Assembly (NCBI RefSeq): GCF_014356525.2
Contig: NC_052511.1
Location: forward strand, 7,775,500-7,839,499
Direction: 5' to 3'
DNA from: Nilaparvata lugens
Taxonomy: Eukaryota > Arthropoda > Insecta > Hemiptera > Delphacidae
DNA: 64,000 bases
Numbering within the stretch: the stretch's first letter is position 1; every line of letters begins with the position of its first letter. Shown here piece by piece: positions 36,901 to 51,900 of the stretch. The position numbers and the translations under genes were made by a program. The notes under the pieces were generated by a model. The model searched no databases. It worked only from the letters and a program-made list of their open reading frames with translations, and was not told the DNA's origin.

Positions 36901-39900
36901 TTCCGCCCTCGCCTACGGCTCGGGCGTAAACGTTTCTTTCGATGCAGCAAACTGTCACTTTGCGCACTAGTTGCACAAATAACTATTTTCGGAAATTCTT
37001 GTGAAAAATATAAAATAATAAATTTTCTGTTTTAGGTTCTTGAAGCGAGACTCAACGAATGTGCCGAACATCAAATGCAAACTAATAGGATGGAATTTGA
37101 TGGCGTACTCAGGCATGCTCTGCAGCCTCCTCCGGCTCAGATATGTAGCTCTAGTGTCTTCATTGAAAATCTGTCTCAGTAAGTCAATTATTGCGTTATA
37201 TTACTTAGTTAATGCTCAATACTGCACGATTCCAAACGTATTTACAAAAAGTTCAGATCATATATTCGTAATATATCATCAAAATTTCTTGACCAGTATG
37301 AGAAATTATCTCATTTTCTTATTATACTTCTCAGACTGCTCATATTCATCAATTTCATCGTTTACAATCAGAAATTTTCATAACACTAGTGGAGCGGCAA
37401 AAGTAGTTTATCAGAGAAGGTAGCAGAGAGTGTTGAGAATGATACGTGTATTCAAATCTGTCAGATCATATTATAGCGGCGTAGGTAGGATATAGAGTAG
37501 GTGGATCGGAGACATTAAGACATATTCATTACTCAAACTCTCTCAGCAACCTTCTCTGATATACTCTACCTTCGCTCTTAGGGGGTCAAAACCACCTGTG
37601 GGTTGGGGGAGCTTTGAGTCGATCATCGTACTCAAGAATGTGTTGAAAACCAGATTTCACCCACAGTATCCATGCTTGTCGTAGGATGCGACTAAAATGG
37701 ACCTCAACGTAACTCCAGAAGTTGCCTTGCCTTCAAACCCTCGGGATCTTCCCCATCAGGGCAGTTTTGGAGGGGCAAAAAGAAAAACCCAAGAGACCAG
37801 AGATGGGCAAAACTCCCGGAACATATGTTGGTCAAGAGGTTGAGTCGAGCATGGCCGGGCGCCGGGTGCCCTAGAGGCTGTTTGGCGTCCCCTTTCTCAG
37901 CGTAAGGACCTACAAAAAGGCCAGGAGTGAAACTCACGTAGGTCACGAGTTTGTGGGTGAAGAGGCCAAAACTTACCATTGTTCAAAGAAGGGTAGCCAT
38001 TTAGGTAAAACTTCTTGGGAGAGGTAAGGCTTTTGACCCTGCGAAGTTTCGGAGGGGCAAAAAGAAAAAACCCAAGAGACCAGTGATGGGTGAAAAATTA
38101 GACACGTGGCCGGGCGCCCTAGAGGCAACTTGGCCGCCCCTTCCTTTAGCGGAAGGACCTACAAAGAAGGCCAGGAGTGGAACTCACGTAGGTCACGGGG
38201 ATTAATTAGTCTGAAGAGACTGCCAAGCATATCACACTGGATTGTGACAAGGATTGCAACCAGGTGATGAATGGAATGCTAGTATAGGGAAAAACTCCTG
38301 GTTCTTGTAAAGGACATAGGTATTGGTTTGCCTAACTAACATACTACTTGGGAACACAATAAGCTTTGGTTGACGTGTGGAGTTCTTTGAACCTTTGGAT
38401 CCTTGAATCCGTCCCTTCCTAAACAATAAACAATAGGATAATGGATCGACAAAGGTAGGGTGGAAGGTAGAAGAAAGCAGAGACATTCACAAGGCTACCT
38501 TATTTTTTCTCTCCCTATAATTTTTATGATGTACTTTTTGTATGAATTAATAAAGATACATTTATCATTGCCAGCATTCTCAGCTACATCAATGAGCTAC
38601 AAAAATAAATCAGCTACCTCTAAATGCCTTCAATATGTTCTGACTCATTTGAACTCATGTATTATTTTCATACATTACATTATTCTCAACACTCTGTGCT
38701 ACCTAATATAAAAAATAAAGGCAGCTATTCTATTCTATTCTACCTTCTCTGATACTCTTGGACCTTGACCATGATCTTAAAACTCCACTTTATTCTGACT
38801 CAATCAAATACATTAAACTCTCTCAGCTACCCTCTCTGATACACTCTACTTCGTCGTCCCACTAAGTTTCCATCCTAAAGAAAGACACAAGAAACCTGAA
38901 CCATGAACCAATCTATATAATATGTTATGTTATTAATGCAATTCTTCTAAATTATTAAATGAATTTCACTTTGTTTAATGTTTTGTGTTTTGTAATTTAT
39001 GATGTTATGGCAAGTATTTGAATTCATAACTTCGGATTTTGTTTTACAAGTTTTCTTGTTGCAGAGCTTTGGACCATGAAGCAAACGAGCTGAGTCGTGT
39101 GGGAGACATCGAACTGTTGACTAAAGTACGTGAAGTGGGCGTGTCACTCTTCTACAATTTGACCAGCCTATTCGCCGATGAATCAACCAGTCATTATCCT
39201 CCAATCAAACAGTTGCTTACAACCTGCATTGAATCGCTGGGAAGGGTATGTTTAATGCATAAAAAGCTGTACAATTACAGATATGGCAAACATCAATTAT
39301 AAAAACAAATAAAATACATGAAAATGATCAATGTCACAAAGTACAAAACACACAAGTACAATAAGTTATCAACCACAGCTATTAATTGATAAGTACACAA
39401 TATTATTGAAATGTATCCACTAATTGTCCATGTATTCCTTTATGGAATAGAAGCAACCATTCAATAAATATTTCTTTAATTGGGCTTTAAATATATTTTT
39501 ATTTGTTTTAATAGATTTTATTTCATTTGGGAGCCTATTGTAAAAAATTATTCCTTGATAAAATGGATTTTTCTTTGCTATCGCTAAATTAACATTAGGT
39601 AAATGATAGTTATTAGCAGTTCTTGTTCTATGACTGTGGATATTGCTATTAGTGGGTAGAAAATTATTATCAACGGTGCTAAGGATAGTCTTGTATATGA
39701 ACAAAGATGGAAATGTGAGAATAGTTTTAATTTTAAAATAAAATCGGCAGGACTGATATCTCGTCAGTTTACACATACATCTAATGGTTTTTTTTGTAAA
39801 GTGAATATTTTTCTTACATTTCTTTCAGAAGAATTGCCACAAACTGTTACTCCTTTTCTCAGATGACATTCAAATAAAGCAAAATATATGCATTTAAGTA

Positions 39901-42900
39901 TATTGAAAGTACAATAGCGGGATAGTGTTCTTAAAATAAAAATCACTGAACTTAGTTTAGAACAAGTATGATCCACATGAGAATGCCAGTTAAGACTAGA
40001 ATCCAGATGAATACCTAAAAATTTACACACTTCAACCTCTGAAACAAACTCATCATCCAGCAATAAACCAATACAACATACACTATTTGAAAAGGTCATT
40101 CTAACAGTTTGATGCAGATGCAGATTGATGCTGGTGAACCACTGACAAATGTTATTGACTGATACATAAGCATCCAACTCCCCTTAAGCATTATTTTACC
40201 TCTATGAACATTTGGATGATTACCATTTCATAGCCTAATAAGGTACATCAAGCAAAGCCACCAATTCTGTGTTATTGGTCCCTGTATACAGTCTTTCCCT
40301 ATCTTATGCACAGTGCGACTTATGGAATGTCGCGACTAAATGGCACCTAAAGACTGAACCATTGCTCGGTTGATACTCGGCAACTCAGTGGAGTGATGGG
40401 GAGAAAGTTTTGGAATGCATAGGTGACTCATTCACTGACACCACCCCATTCAATAGTTTTGTGCAGCCAAAAAACTGACACTGTTGTACTTTTTACAACA
40501 GCGCGACTGCCGGAAGGATAAACAAACTGTTATATTGATGCGTAAAATGTTGTTTATTGATTTGGCATTGCATGTGATTTGATTCGCTTTTAAATTAAGT
40601 GTTAATTGACTTTCAGACGTTCATCAGCTGTGATGAAAGCGAGTGTGTTCAGCTGCTGAACACGGTTCTCCAGAATCACCAGCTGACTGGTCTGCTAGCG
40701 CCCCATTTCAACCCATCCATTGCCTCTCCTCCCACTTTCATCCAGGCCTACTCCAATCTGGTCACAGTTGCTATGTCAGACAAGGCCAGCGATCTCACCT
40801 TTGTACTACTTACGAAGGTACTACTTTATTCACACATTCAATTATGAACAATTTTTGGTATAATTTGATGGTTCACTGTTTATAGTTTGCTGTATATTGA
40901 ATGGATTTAAGCTAGTCGCATATTGAGACGCGACGCGACATGACTCGAGTCTGCTAGATGAGTTAATATTAAATGATCATATTGTAATGTTCACATTAAG
41001 ACGAAGCTAGCACGTGTAAACATTAATATCGGGGACCGAGCTTCGCTCTGGAATACAAAAGCATAAAACATTTATTACGAAAGAAGAAATTATAATATCA
41101 TTCATAGTTCATACAGAAATGTTCTATCTAATCACAGTAAATTGAAATTAATTCCCAGAGGAATGAAAGAAATTTCCTCACAAAGACCCTGTTGCACAAA
41201 AGGTTAAATTTTAATCCTGATTAATTTCACGTGAACCAAATCAGAGAAGACCATTTCAAAAAGATGGATCTACTGGAATTAATCAGGATTGAAAATAACC
41301 CGGCTTTTTTCAACCGGCACTAAGTACCTGATTGAATGATTACAAAAGTTCAACAGCTGAGTCATAATTTTGACACAGTCCCACACACATGAACTCGCTC
41401 ACTCACTTCCATCATCAACAGACGATGAAATAGTTATTATCAGCTGTTTTCCCAAGGATGAATAATAATTATCCTTTTAATGTCCTTCAGCGAGTTTTTC
41501 CCAGGGATGATACCTAGTGCAATCGAATTTTTATATTATGAACCTACTATGTTCTGAATTTCGTGAGAATCGTTAGAGCCGTTTTTGAGATCCGGTGAAA
41601 TACAAACATCTAAACATCTAAATATATAAACAGAAGTTGCTCGTTTAATAGTATAGGATATTTTCAATTGTAGTGGGAACAGTTACTCGACCAAGTAAGT
41701 AGAGTAGAGGTAGCTCAGTAGAGTTAGTTTGCCAGTTACTCGACCACTAACTCTACTAGTGAAAAGCAGGCTTAAGGCAAGTCGCATATTGAGACGTGAC
41801 GCGACTTGACATGACGTGAACCAAGTCTGCTAGATGATAATATTATTTGATCATAATTATTATCTTTTACTATTAAACAAGCAATTTCTGTTTATATATT
41901 TAGATGTTTAGATGTTTGTATTTCACCGGATCTCGAAAACGGCTCTAACGATTCTCACGAAATTCAGAACATAGTAGGTTTATTTATTTGTTTATTTTTA
42001 TTCATTTATTGTATAATATACTATAATCATAATACAATTATGACATTGGAGGAAAAACTAGGCTAAGCCTGTACTATTTCTCTCCAAAAATTTTGATAAA
42101 ATGTTAATGTTTTCCAAAAGATAAGGTTATATAGTCACACACTGCTTTGTCACTTGATTTTCGGTCTAGAAATGGTGATTTAAAATTTTGAATTTTGAAG
42201 GTTGATTTTATGCTCTAAATGAATCACAATAAATTAAAAACTTTAGAAATATTGCACTTATTTAAAAAATTTGAATACAAAATCAAAAACCTACTCACTA
42301 TTTCTTATTCACAGCTCTTTTTATAATATAAATATTTCATTGCACTAGGTCTTATCCCTGAGAAAACTCGCTGAAGGACATTAAAAGGGTAATTATTATT
42401 CATCCATGGAAAAACAGCTGATAATAATTATTTTGTCGTCTGTTGGTGATGGAAGTGAGTGAGCAAGTTCATGTGTGTGGGACTTTGTCAAAATTATGAC
42501 TCAGCTGTTGAACTTTTGTAATCATTCAATCAAGTACTTAGTGCCGGTTGCAAAAAAGCCAGGTTATTTTCAATCCTGATTAATTCCAGGAGATCCATCT
42601 TTTTGAAATGGTCTTCTCTGATTTGGTTCACGTGAAGTTAATCAGGTTTAAAATTTAACCGGCATTTGTGCAACTGGGCCTTTGTGAGGGAAGTTTTTGC
42701 ATTCCTCTGAGAATTAATCTCAATTTACTGTTATTAGATGGAACATTTCTGTATGAATGTTATTATAATTTCTTCTTTCGTAATACATTTTTCATGCTTT
42801 TGTACTCCAGAGCGAAGCTCGGTCCCCGATACTAGTACGTAAAGTGAACAGAACTCTACTAGGCACGACTCTACTAGCTCGAGACTGTTTTCATTAGCAA

Positions 42901-45900
42901 AGTAGTGGTAGAGTAGAGTGAGAAGCGGTGGTGGGGGAAGGCAAGATTAGTGATAGAGTACTATTCCACGATGCTATCCCACTCTTCTCTACTAAAAACT
43001 AGTACTCCACTGTACCATGAACGTTTTCATTGGGGAGAGTTCACAAGATAGTTAGTACTTGCCCAGTGAACTCTACAATTAACTCTACTAATGAAGCCCA
43101 GGCTTTATGGAAATTTCTTGAAAAGGACTTCTTCAAAAAAGATCTACTATTACTCACTTATTACAAAGCTTATTATATTATTTCAAGTTGAAACGATTAT
43201 GTTCAAATTTTTTCCTACAGTTACGTTTAAAAGTGGCCATTGCTGCACTGATTACAGAAAGCAAAGAATCACTTTTCCGCTCTAGTGCGGGAAAAATTTT
43301 TCTGCACTCCAGATTTGCAACATGGCAACGCAAAATAGTTAGTAGGTTTATATGGAGCAACAGTGCAGCAAAATCAAAATGAAGTTGGTAACAGTGACTG
43401 GGCTGCTATAGTGAGCAGAGGTGCAACGAAGCACAACGAGCACATTATTAATTATATATTATAACCAAGGACAACGAGGACTTTAGGATTCTAGGATTAA
43501 GGTTTTTATCAATAATAAAATTTACACAGAAAAACATTTGATGCATTTCAGGCAATTTTACCCATAATTACCCACTTTTCATATTCAATGGTAACTGTAG
43601 GAAAAACTTAATGTGAAATACGTGCGCAAAGTTCCCTCTGCTGCACTCAACAAACCATTCCGCCCTCGCCTACGGCTCGGGCGTAAACGTTTCTTTCGGT
43701 GCAGCAAACTGTCACTTTGCGCACTAGTTGCACAAATAACTATTGCTATGGTGTTCCTAGTTGCAGCATCAATGAAAATACTCATCAACGATTGAAACCT
43801 CATATGTAAAAAATAAACAGTGCTCTCTGAATATTTAGTGATGTCCTTCATCGTTTTTGCTAGATGATACCTAGTTGCCTAGGATTGTATTGATGAATAT
43901 TATAAATTTTAATTTGTTGCCAGATTGATTTACCCCGATGGCTGCCGTCAAAGAAACCACGATTGAGTGATAGAACCGAGTTGATTCAACTCTCTATGAA
44001 AGCGTTAAGTACAACTGGGAAAACTCCGGCTGAAGATAAGCTGATGATCCACGAAGTAAGTTATTCCAATTGCTTTTTACTCTTATCTGGACCAAGGGCT
44101 CTAATACACTCGTAGACCGATTGGGAACAAAATTAAATATTCAATATAATATAATAGATTTTACTGATAAGCTTATTATTAAGAACACTAGATATTTATA
44201 TAATAATTGAACAATTCATGTAGCCCTATTAAACTAATTTATTACAAATTTTGGGAACGATTGGGAAAAAAATTAAATTGTTAAATATAATACCGAGTGA
44301 TTCAAAAATGACTTCACAACTTTGAAGATTCGTATAGGTCTTATTAAAGAAGGTACAGAGCTGGTTTTGGTGTTGTTTTAAAGGAAAACCCTCCAAGTTT
44401 TGACTCCCATTGTCCGCTTGTGCCTGGTCGCGCCGCACAAGCGCTAGCGGCAGTTACGTCAAAGCAAGGTCAATAAATACAGGTCATGACACAATCCCGT
44501 GATACATTGCAAAATCGCCATTTTATGGGGTCCTAGTTCACCAATTTTCAAATTTATCAGCTGTTATCATTTATGGTTTGAACAACATGATGTGTATTTT
44601 TGTAATATTGTTCAAGGGATATTGCTTGGCTTTGAATTGTAAAAAAATAAATAAATAAATTATTCCGACAGAATAATAATATTTAGATTCCATCTAGGAA
44701 CTGAATTGTTGATTTTCAGATTTAATTGATCGGGAACTTGAAACTCTTTTTGAAATTGGCCTCGCATATTTCTGTCTTGTCCCAATGCCTTTTGAATCAT
44801 AATCCTTGAGTTACAAGAATAAGAACAATTTTTAATAATAAATAAATGGATAATTAAAGCATTCATTATTGAAATTTCATTATTAAAAAATTTGAAAACC
44901 TGAATTCACATTATTATCTGAACTAGAATATTGTTTTTAAAATGCACAATTTTGTTACGAGCAAATTGAATTAGATTGGATTTTCAAATGTACCGCCATA
45001 AAGAACCCATAAAATGGCCGCTCCATAAGGAACATGAGTGTCATGACCTTTATTTATAGACCTTGTGTCAAAGATGGCTGCCTTCACTGGACCCGAGTAG
45101 GCTAGCTGTGTGTTTTGGTTTGAAAACCGGCTTAGTGTACCTTGATATGTTGCAAAAAATTTTGATACCACAGATCGATGAGGATGGCCGAGAACAAAAT
45201 GTTCTCTTTATGCAAGATGGCGCACCACCACACTATCTGACTTACGGGATTTTGTTAATGACCGCTTCCCAATCAATGGATTGGCCGTAATGCGCCAATT
45301 ACATTGCCCTCTCGTTCCCCCAGACCTAACACTGCTGGATTTTTCTTATGGGGTTTCATAAACGATATGGTGTACGTACTTCCTTTGCCAGTCACTCTAC
45401 CTGAACTTAGAGCAAGGATTTGCGCTGCTGTTGAGCAAGTTACACCCGAAATGCTAGTGCGAGTCTGGGAAGAGATCGACTATTGGTGGGATGTTTGCAG
45501 GATAACCAACGGAAGTCACATAGAACATCTTTAGTTTAAGGTAACAAAACTTGAAGTGTTTTCCTTTGAAACAACACCAAAACCAGCTCTGTACCTTGTT
45601 TAATAAGATTTCTATGAATTTTCAAAGTAAACCCCCAGTTTTTCGTAAGTCGGTTAACTTTTAATCACGATTAAATGCTGTACTTTAATCGAGATTAGTG
45701 CTAACTGATGCATTTTGGTTTCACAAAACAGAAATTTCAAGCGATAACGCCTATTAAACTAACCGGCATAAACAATTTTTTATTCTGATTAGTTGGCACC
45801 ATTTTAACCGCGATTAGTTGAAACGAGGAAAATTTGGTTGCACAAAGGTAAAAATAGAAAAATAACGCTGGTTAAACTAATCGACGTAAAAGATTTTTAA

Positions 45901-48900
45901 CAGGCCATTCACGGGGAATTAAATTAAGACTAGCTGTCTTCCAATTAGTTTTTGGTAAAAAAACTAAAAAATTTAAAGTATGGGCTAAATATATGAATGA
46001 ATTTCATTCATTAATAAAATAGAGAAGTGTATTTAGCTGATATTAGTATTCAAAATTAGATTTTGATTTTTGAGGTTAGTTTTGTTGTATTTTGTTGTTA
46101 GTTTCATACGATCTGTTGTATGTTAGCAGCATAGCACTTCAAGTTTCAAGTTTCAAGTTTTTATTGGGCCAGTTGAACATAGAAGTTACATATAGCCAAG
46201 TCACAATTCACATTGAAGAAACATACAATAAATTGCACAGGTACAATACATACAATAGACAATAATAAATAAAATAAAACAGATCAGTAAAAGCAAATTT
46301 ACAATTAGATCAGATAATTTAGTCTCCTGTACTTGGGTATCAATAGACAAAAAAAAGCATTATATTAAATTGACTAGGGTGTTGTGATCAGCAGCAATGA
46401 ATTCCTCTACTGAGTAAAATTGATTCACAATCAACCAGGATCTAAGTACTTGGAGAAAACGTTTATTCGGCAAGGATCTAACTTGAGTTGGTAGCAAGTT
46501 ATGGAATTTGTAGCCTATCACAGGGTAGCTCGACTTGGACTTTTCAAGTCTACATCTTGGTATATATATACTCTCACGGTTTCTTGTGAAGTGACTGTGA
46601 ATGTCATTGCTCTTTGGTAGCCTATCCTGCATCTGATGTATATCCTTCAAACATTGATAGATAAACTCATTAATGACGGATAGAATGCCATTTTTAGAAA
46701 GAAGGGGCTTAACACTGGCGATAGACAGAGCATTTTCATGGCGCATGTGCGCATGCCTCTGTATTGAATGGTCAAATTCACTGCTTCAATAACATAACCT
46801 CATTTTTACCTTAAAGCATACTTATCATTATCAGTTTTCTATTATGTAAATATTCTCTCTTATTAGAATTGAAATCAAATTAATTTTTTCTTTGTCTAAT
46901 AATATTGGACCATAATATGGCATATATTATGGTATGGGAGATCATATTATGATCTCGTTTGTTTATATTTTTTTCAGTTTCAAATTCACCGCTTCAATAA
47001 CGTAACCTTAATTATTTTGTCAGTTATATTACAGTGTTGCCGGACTGTGAAAACCGTTAAAATCTTGGTTAGTTAACCGGTAAACTTAATCGGAATTAAA
47101 AACTAACCGATCTTGGTGGAACAGAAATGAATCCGTAAAACTAACGCTGATTTGTTAATCGACATTAATGTCCATTTTTAACAGACGGACGTGCAACTGG
47201 CCCTAAGTTTATTATTAAGGGTACTAGTTATTTCTATAATAATTAAACAATTAAAGTAGCCCTATTAAGATAATTTTTTATAAATTTCAATATTTCTTAT
47301 CCAGGTATTCAGGAAACACCTGTGTCAACTGATGATGTTCGATTTCCCGGAGCATTACGGGGAAGTGATCACGCTGACTCTGGAACAGAGCGAGACACAG
47401 TCCATCGCGCCAGACGTGTGGTATGAGTTGTTGGGAAGCCCTGTCCTGCTATCGGTTCAGACCAAACATGACCATGGCTCATATGAAGGAAGGTCTTTGC
47501 AAATTCGCCACTGAACAGAGGATTCTATCGCATAATGAGGTTAGTTTTACTCACGGTATGTAGAAGCAGATTAACACTATGTATTTCTTATTCATTCACA
47601 TTTATTTTGTTTCATTCGCCTTTATTATTGATGATTATTATTTTTAATTATCAACTTTGAAATATCTTTTACAATTTCTTTGTAATATTTACCTATTTTT
47701 CACCCTGACTTTCTTATTTTGTACAATTTGTAGTTTGGGGAAAAATGAAACATTATTTATTGTTTGATATACTTTTTGAATATATTTATTCGCGTTAATT
47801 AATCATCATAAGCTCAATTCAAGTGGCAACTGATGAGCATCTATCTATTCATCATCATCATCATCATCAGTGGCGCTACAACCCGCAACAGGTCTTGGCC
47901 TCCTCCAGTATTCGCCTCCATTCGTCTCTGTCTTCCGCCCTCGCTTTCCAACCTCTGGCTCCAATCACTTGTGCGTCCTTGTCAACACCGTCCATCCAGC
48001 GCAGTCTTGGCCTTCCTGGTCTTCGCCTCCCTTCCATCCTGTACAGCATGAGTCTCCTTGGTGGGTAGGTCTCATCTGCCCGAATAAGGTGGCCAGCCCA
48101 TCGCAGTCTACCAATTTTTATCATTTTGACCACATCAGGCTCACAATATACTTGGTAGAGCTCCTCATTCTTCCTTCTCCGCCAGGTCTCATCCACTTTT
48201 ATCCCACCACAGATGCTTCGCAGTACCCTCCTCTCAAAAACTTTGAGTTGGCTCTCGTCTTTTTTGACAGTGTCCATGTTTCACTGCCATACATGAGTAC
48301 TGGCAGGATTAGCGAACGATATATTTTAAACTTTGTGGCTCTGCTCAGCACTTTGTTTTTTATATACTTGGAGAGACCATAGAAGCATCTGCTGGACAGG
48401 AGAATTCTCCTTTCCACCTCCTTTGTTGTTTCATTTTTACCATCGACGAGGGAGCCCAGGTATACAAAATCATCTTTAACCTCAAAACAGTTATCATTCA
48501 TCTGAAGCCTCTCCCCGATGTTGTGGTTCGTTGATGTGATCATGACCTTTGCTTTGTTTTCATTTATGTGAAGGCCCATTTGCAATGCTGCATTTTTAAT
48601 ATTTTTAAAGGCTTCCTTCATATCATTCACCGATCTTCCAATGATATCAATGTCGTCTGCGTACGCGAGAATTTGGGTTGATTTATAAAAAATATTCCCT
48701 TCAGTGTTGACTTTTGACTCACGAATGACTTTTTCTAAAGCTATATTAAATAACAAACATGAAAGAGCATCTCCTTGTCTCAGCCCTGCCTCCATCTCAA
48801 AAGGCTCCGACAGATGGTTTTGTATCTTCACCCGGCATACAACTTTAGACAAGGATGCTTTTGTAAGGTTGATGAGCTTCCTTGGGAATTGAAATTCATC

Positions 48901-51900
48901 CATGGCTTCGAATAGCCTTACTCTCAGGATACTGTCATAGGCCGCGGTGAAATCCAAGAAGAGGTGGGAGGTTCCTATTTTATATTCATGAGCGTTCTCT
49001 AGAATCTGTCGCAGCGAGAATATTTGATCTATTGTAGAGCATCCGGAGCGGAATCCTGTCTGATACTTCCCTACACACCTTTCTGCTAACGGTTTGAGCC
49101 TAGCAAACAGAATGTTTGAAAATACTTTGTACCCAGTGTTGAGAAGGGTTATGCCCCTATAATTCTTACATTCCATTTGATCCCCTTTTTTATGTATCGG
49201 GCAGATAAGTCCTACTGTCCAGTCCTCAGGCATCCGCTCTGTCACCCACACCTTATGGATCACTTTTTGCAGTTGTTCAGCAAGGTGATCTCCAGCATCT
49301 TTCAGAAGTTCTGCTGGGATTCCATCTTCTCCTGGTGCCTTGTTTCTATTCAACTTCTCCACTGCCAATTGGACCTCCCGCACCGATGGAGGGGGTTGTT
49401 CTGCCAGGTCGGTGTTGATAGTTACCTCTTCATCCGCCTTTCCAGTGGAATTGCAGGATGGTACAGTTCTTCAAAGTGCTCCTTCCATCTTCGCAAAACT
49501 TTCCCCGGCTCACTCAGCAGTTCACCATCCTTTGCTCTGCACAAAGTTGTTCTTGGCATGAAACCCTTTCTTCCAATATTAACTTTGTTGTAAAACTTTC
49601 TTGTTTCATTCCTATCTCTTGCAGCTTCTAGGATCTCCAGCTCTTTCTTCTCCCATTCTTTCTTCTTTTTCTTATGTATCCTCTTTCCAGCTCTTCTCAT
49701 AGCTCTATACTGTTCGGCTGTACTCCTTGTCCCTCGACTCTGCTGCATCTTCTTATAGGCTGTGTTCTTTTTGTTTGTTGCCTCTTGGCATTCGTAGTCA
49801 AACCATGTTTTGGTCTGTTCTTGCCTTTCCACTCCTATAACATCTTCTGCAATCCTTTCCAGTTCATCCCTTAGGCTTCTCCACATCCCAGATGGATCTT
49901 CATCCTCTTCAACTCGCAGATTATCCCGGACACAGTCTTTGAATTTCTGAGAAGAGTCCTCCTCTTTCAAGGCACCAACATTGAACTTCTTGCGTCTGAG
50001 ATTCTGAATCTATCTATTAGTTTATTTTAATATTAATCATGGCAAACTTAGCTTTATATAGCACTTGAGTTATAACAGTAATAACACTTAAGTTAACAGT
50101 ATATATGTAACTGGTAACTCTTAAGTTACCTAAATATATTTTGGTCAAGTTAGCCTACACTATTGCATTTACTGTGTTGAATAAACAAATATTATTTATT
50201 ATAATTCTAGGCAGTTCTATAGTAAATTATATATTAAAGAACATATTAGTGTGCTCCAAATATTCGTACTTTGTCATACATTTATTGTGAATTATAATAT
50301 AATGCGTTGTAAATTTCACATGCTATGTAAACTTATGACACCATAAAGAAGTTTAAAAATAAAAATCATCCATTTCAATGTTTATTTATATATTTATTCA
50401 ATCATGCACAATTAAAACACTTATTTGAGAAGGCACAACAAGCTTATGCCCCAAACTGTCTCTTTCCAAATTTATACTACAGTCCAACTCAAAATCTAGG
50501 TCAAGCTACCATCACTCAACAAGTTTAGACGAATTTTATAGGATATTCCACCAGTTTGATACAATATATACAGAGTGGCCTATAGTCAGTTGACACGCTG
50601 TTCTGTTGTTAACTTTATATTAATTGTTTATCGAATAACAATGAACACACTATGACGAATAACCATCAAACATAACCTCAAACTAAACTGTGGTAAACAA
50701 AACTAAACAGCTGTGGTTTGGTTTGTAAAAACAGCTGACCTTAAAAATTTCTAGTGTCAACCGACTTATGGCACTACCTCCGTAAACAAAGCCATAGTGC
50801 ATTCTGGTGACGTCAGCACCGGTAGGGCTCCTACACCAATAAAAATGTGTTGATTTCAGCTGATCTATATCAGCTAGTGTTTTATTGGTGTAGGATCCCT
50901 ACCTGTGCTGACGTTACCATCAACCAAAGTTTGTAGACAGAAGGTTGGTCACTCATCTATAGTATTTAAGTTGACAAGCAATTGGATTGGGGGAACTGCA
51001 GCCGTGACGTAGGCTGTAGTACAGAGTAGGCAGAATATCGCATTCTTGAAAATCATACGGTATAGTCAAATTATAAAACACCAACATTTTCTGACATGCA
51101 AGCTTTCTGTTTCTGCTTTACAATAATTATCAAAACATTTAGATAATACAAGCATTTTGCCATTTAAAAGCAAAAGCCCCACCTCCTAACCTTCCCTTTC
51201 AAACCCTTAAGGTTTTTACATCTTCTAGGTCGTGTTTATATTTTGTAGTTTGGCTGTACATCAGCTAGTGAATTTCGGGGATGAGATATATTGATTCTCG
51301 TAGAACATGTACTCGATACCAGCATATTGTGTTCAGTGCATTTATATGAATGAAATGCATCTGATTTATTGGGATCGGTTTATTGTAATGCATTGGTTTA
51401 TCAAGATTTTTTTATTGGTTAATCTGAAATTATAATAGTATAACGTTCTCTACTAACGCTTTTCCAGCTTATTAATTTTTTCGTGTCACGTTTTTAGATT
51501 CTTGAAAAACTTTCAACTTCATTTTATTCATACAAGTTGAAAGAACTTGAAATATTACCAACATCATTAGAATCGGTGATTCATTCGCTATAAGTATGGA
51601 ATTTTACAGTTCCAGTTCAATCTTGAGGAGATTAAACGAAGATGTATTTGAGCGATTAAACTGCATGCTCAGTGTGGCTACTCCACATTCTTACTACACG
51701 TGACGTCATGCTGGCGTTCCCCCCACCACTTGGAATCTTACACCTGTGAGTGATCAACCTTCTGTCTACTAACGTTGACCATCAACCATATGTCATGCAC
51801 TATGGCTTTGATTACGGAGGTAGTGCTTATGGGCCACTCTGTATAATCCTGTCATGTTCTCTGTAATAATATTCTTATCGGTTATCAAATATTGCTGCAA

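Noticed and set aside
47823..48382. Plus-strand frames rich in Ser, Pro and His
   Set aside because: Antisense of the RTE-type LINE C-terminus; the HHHHHH run is its (CAT)n tail.
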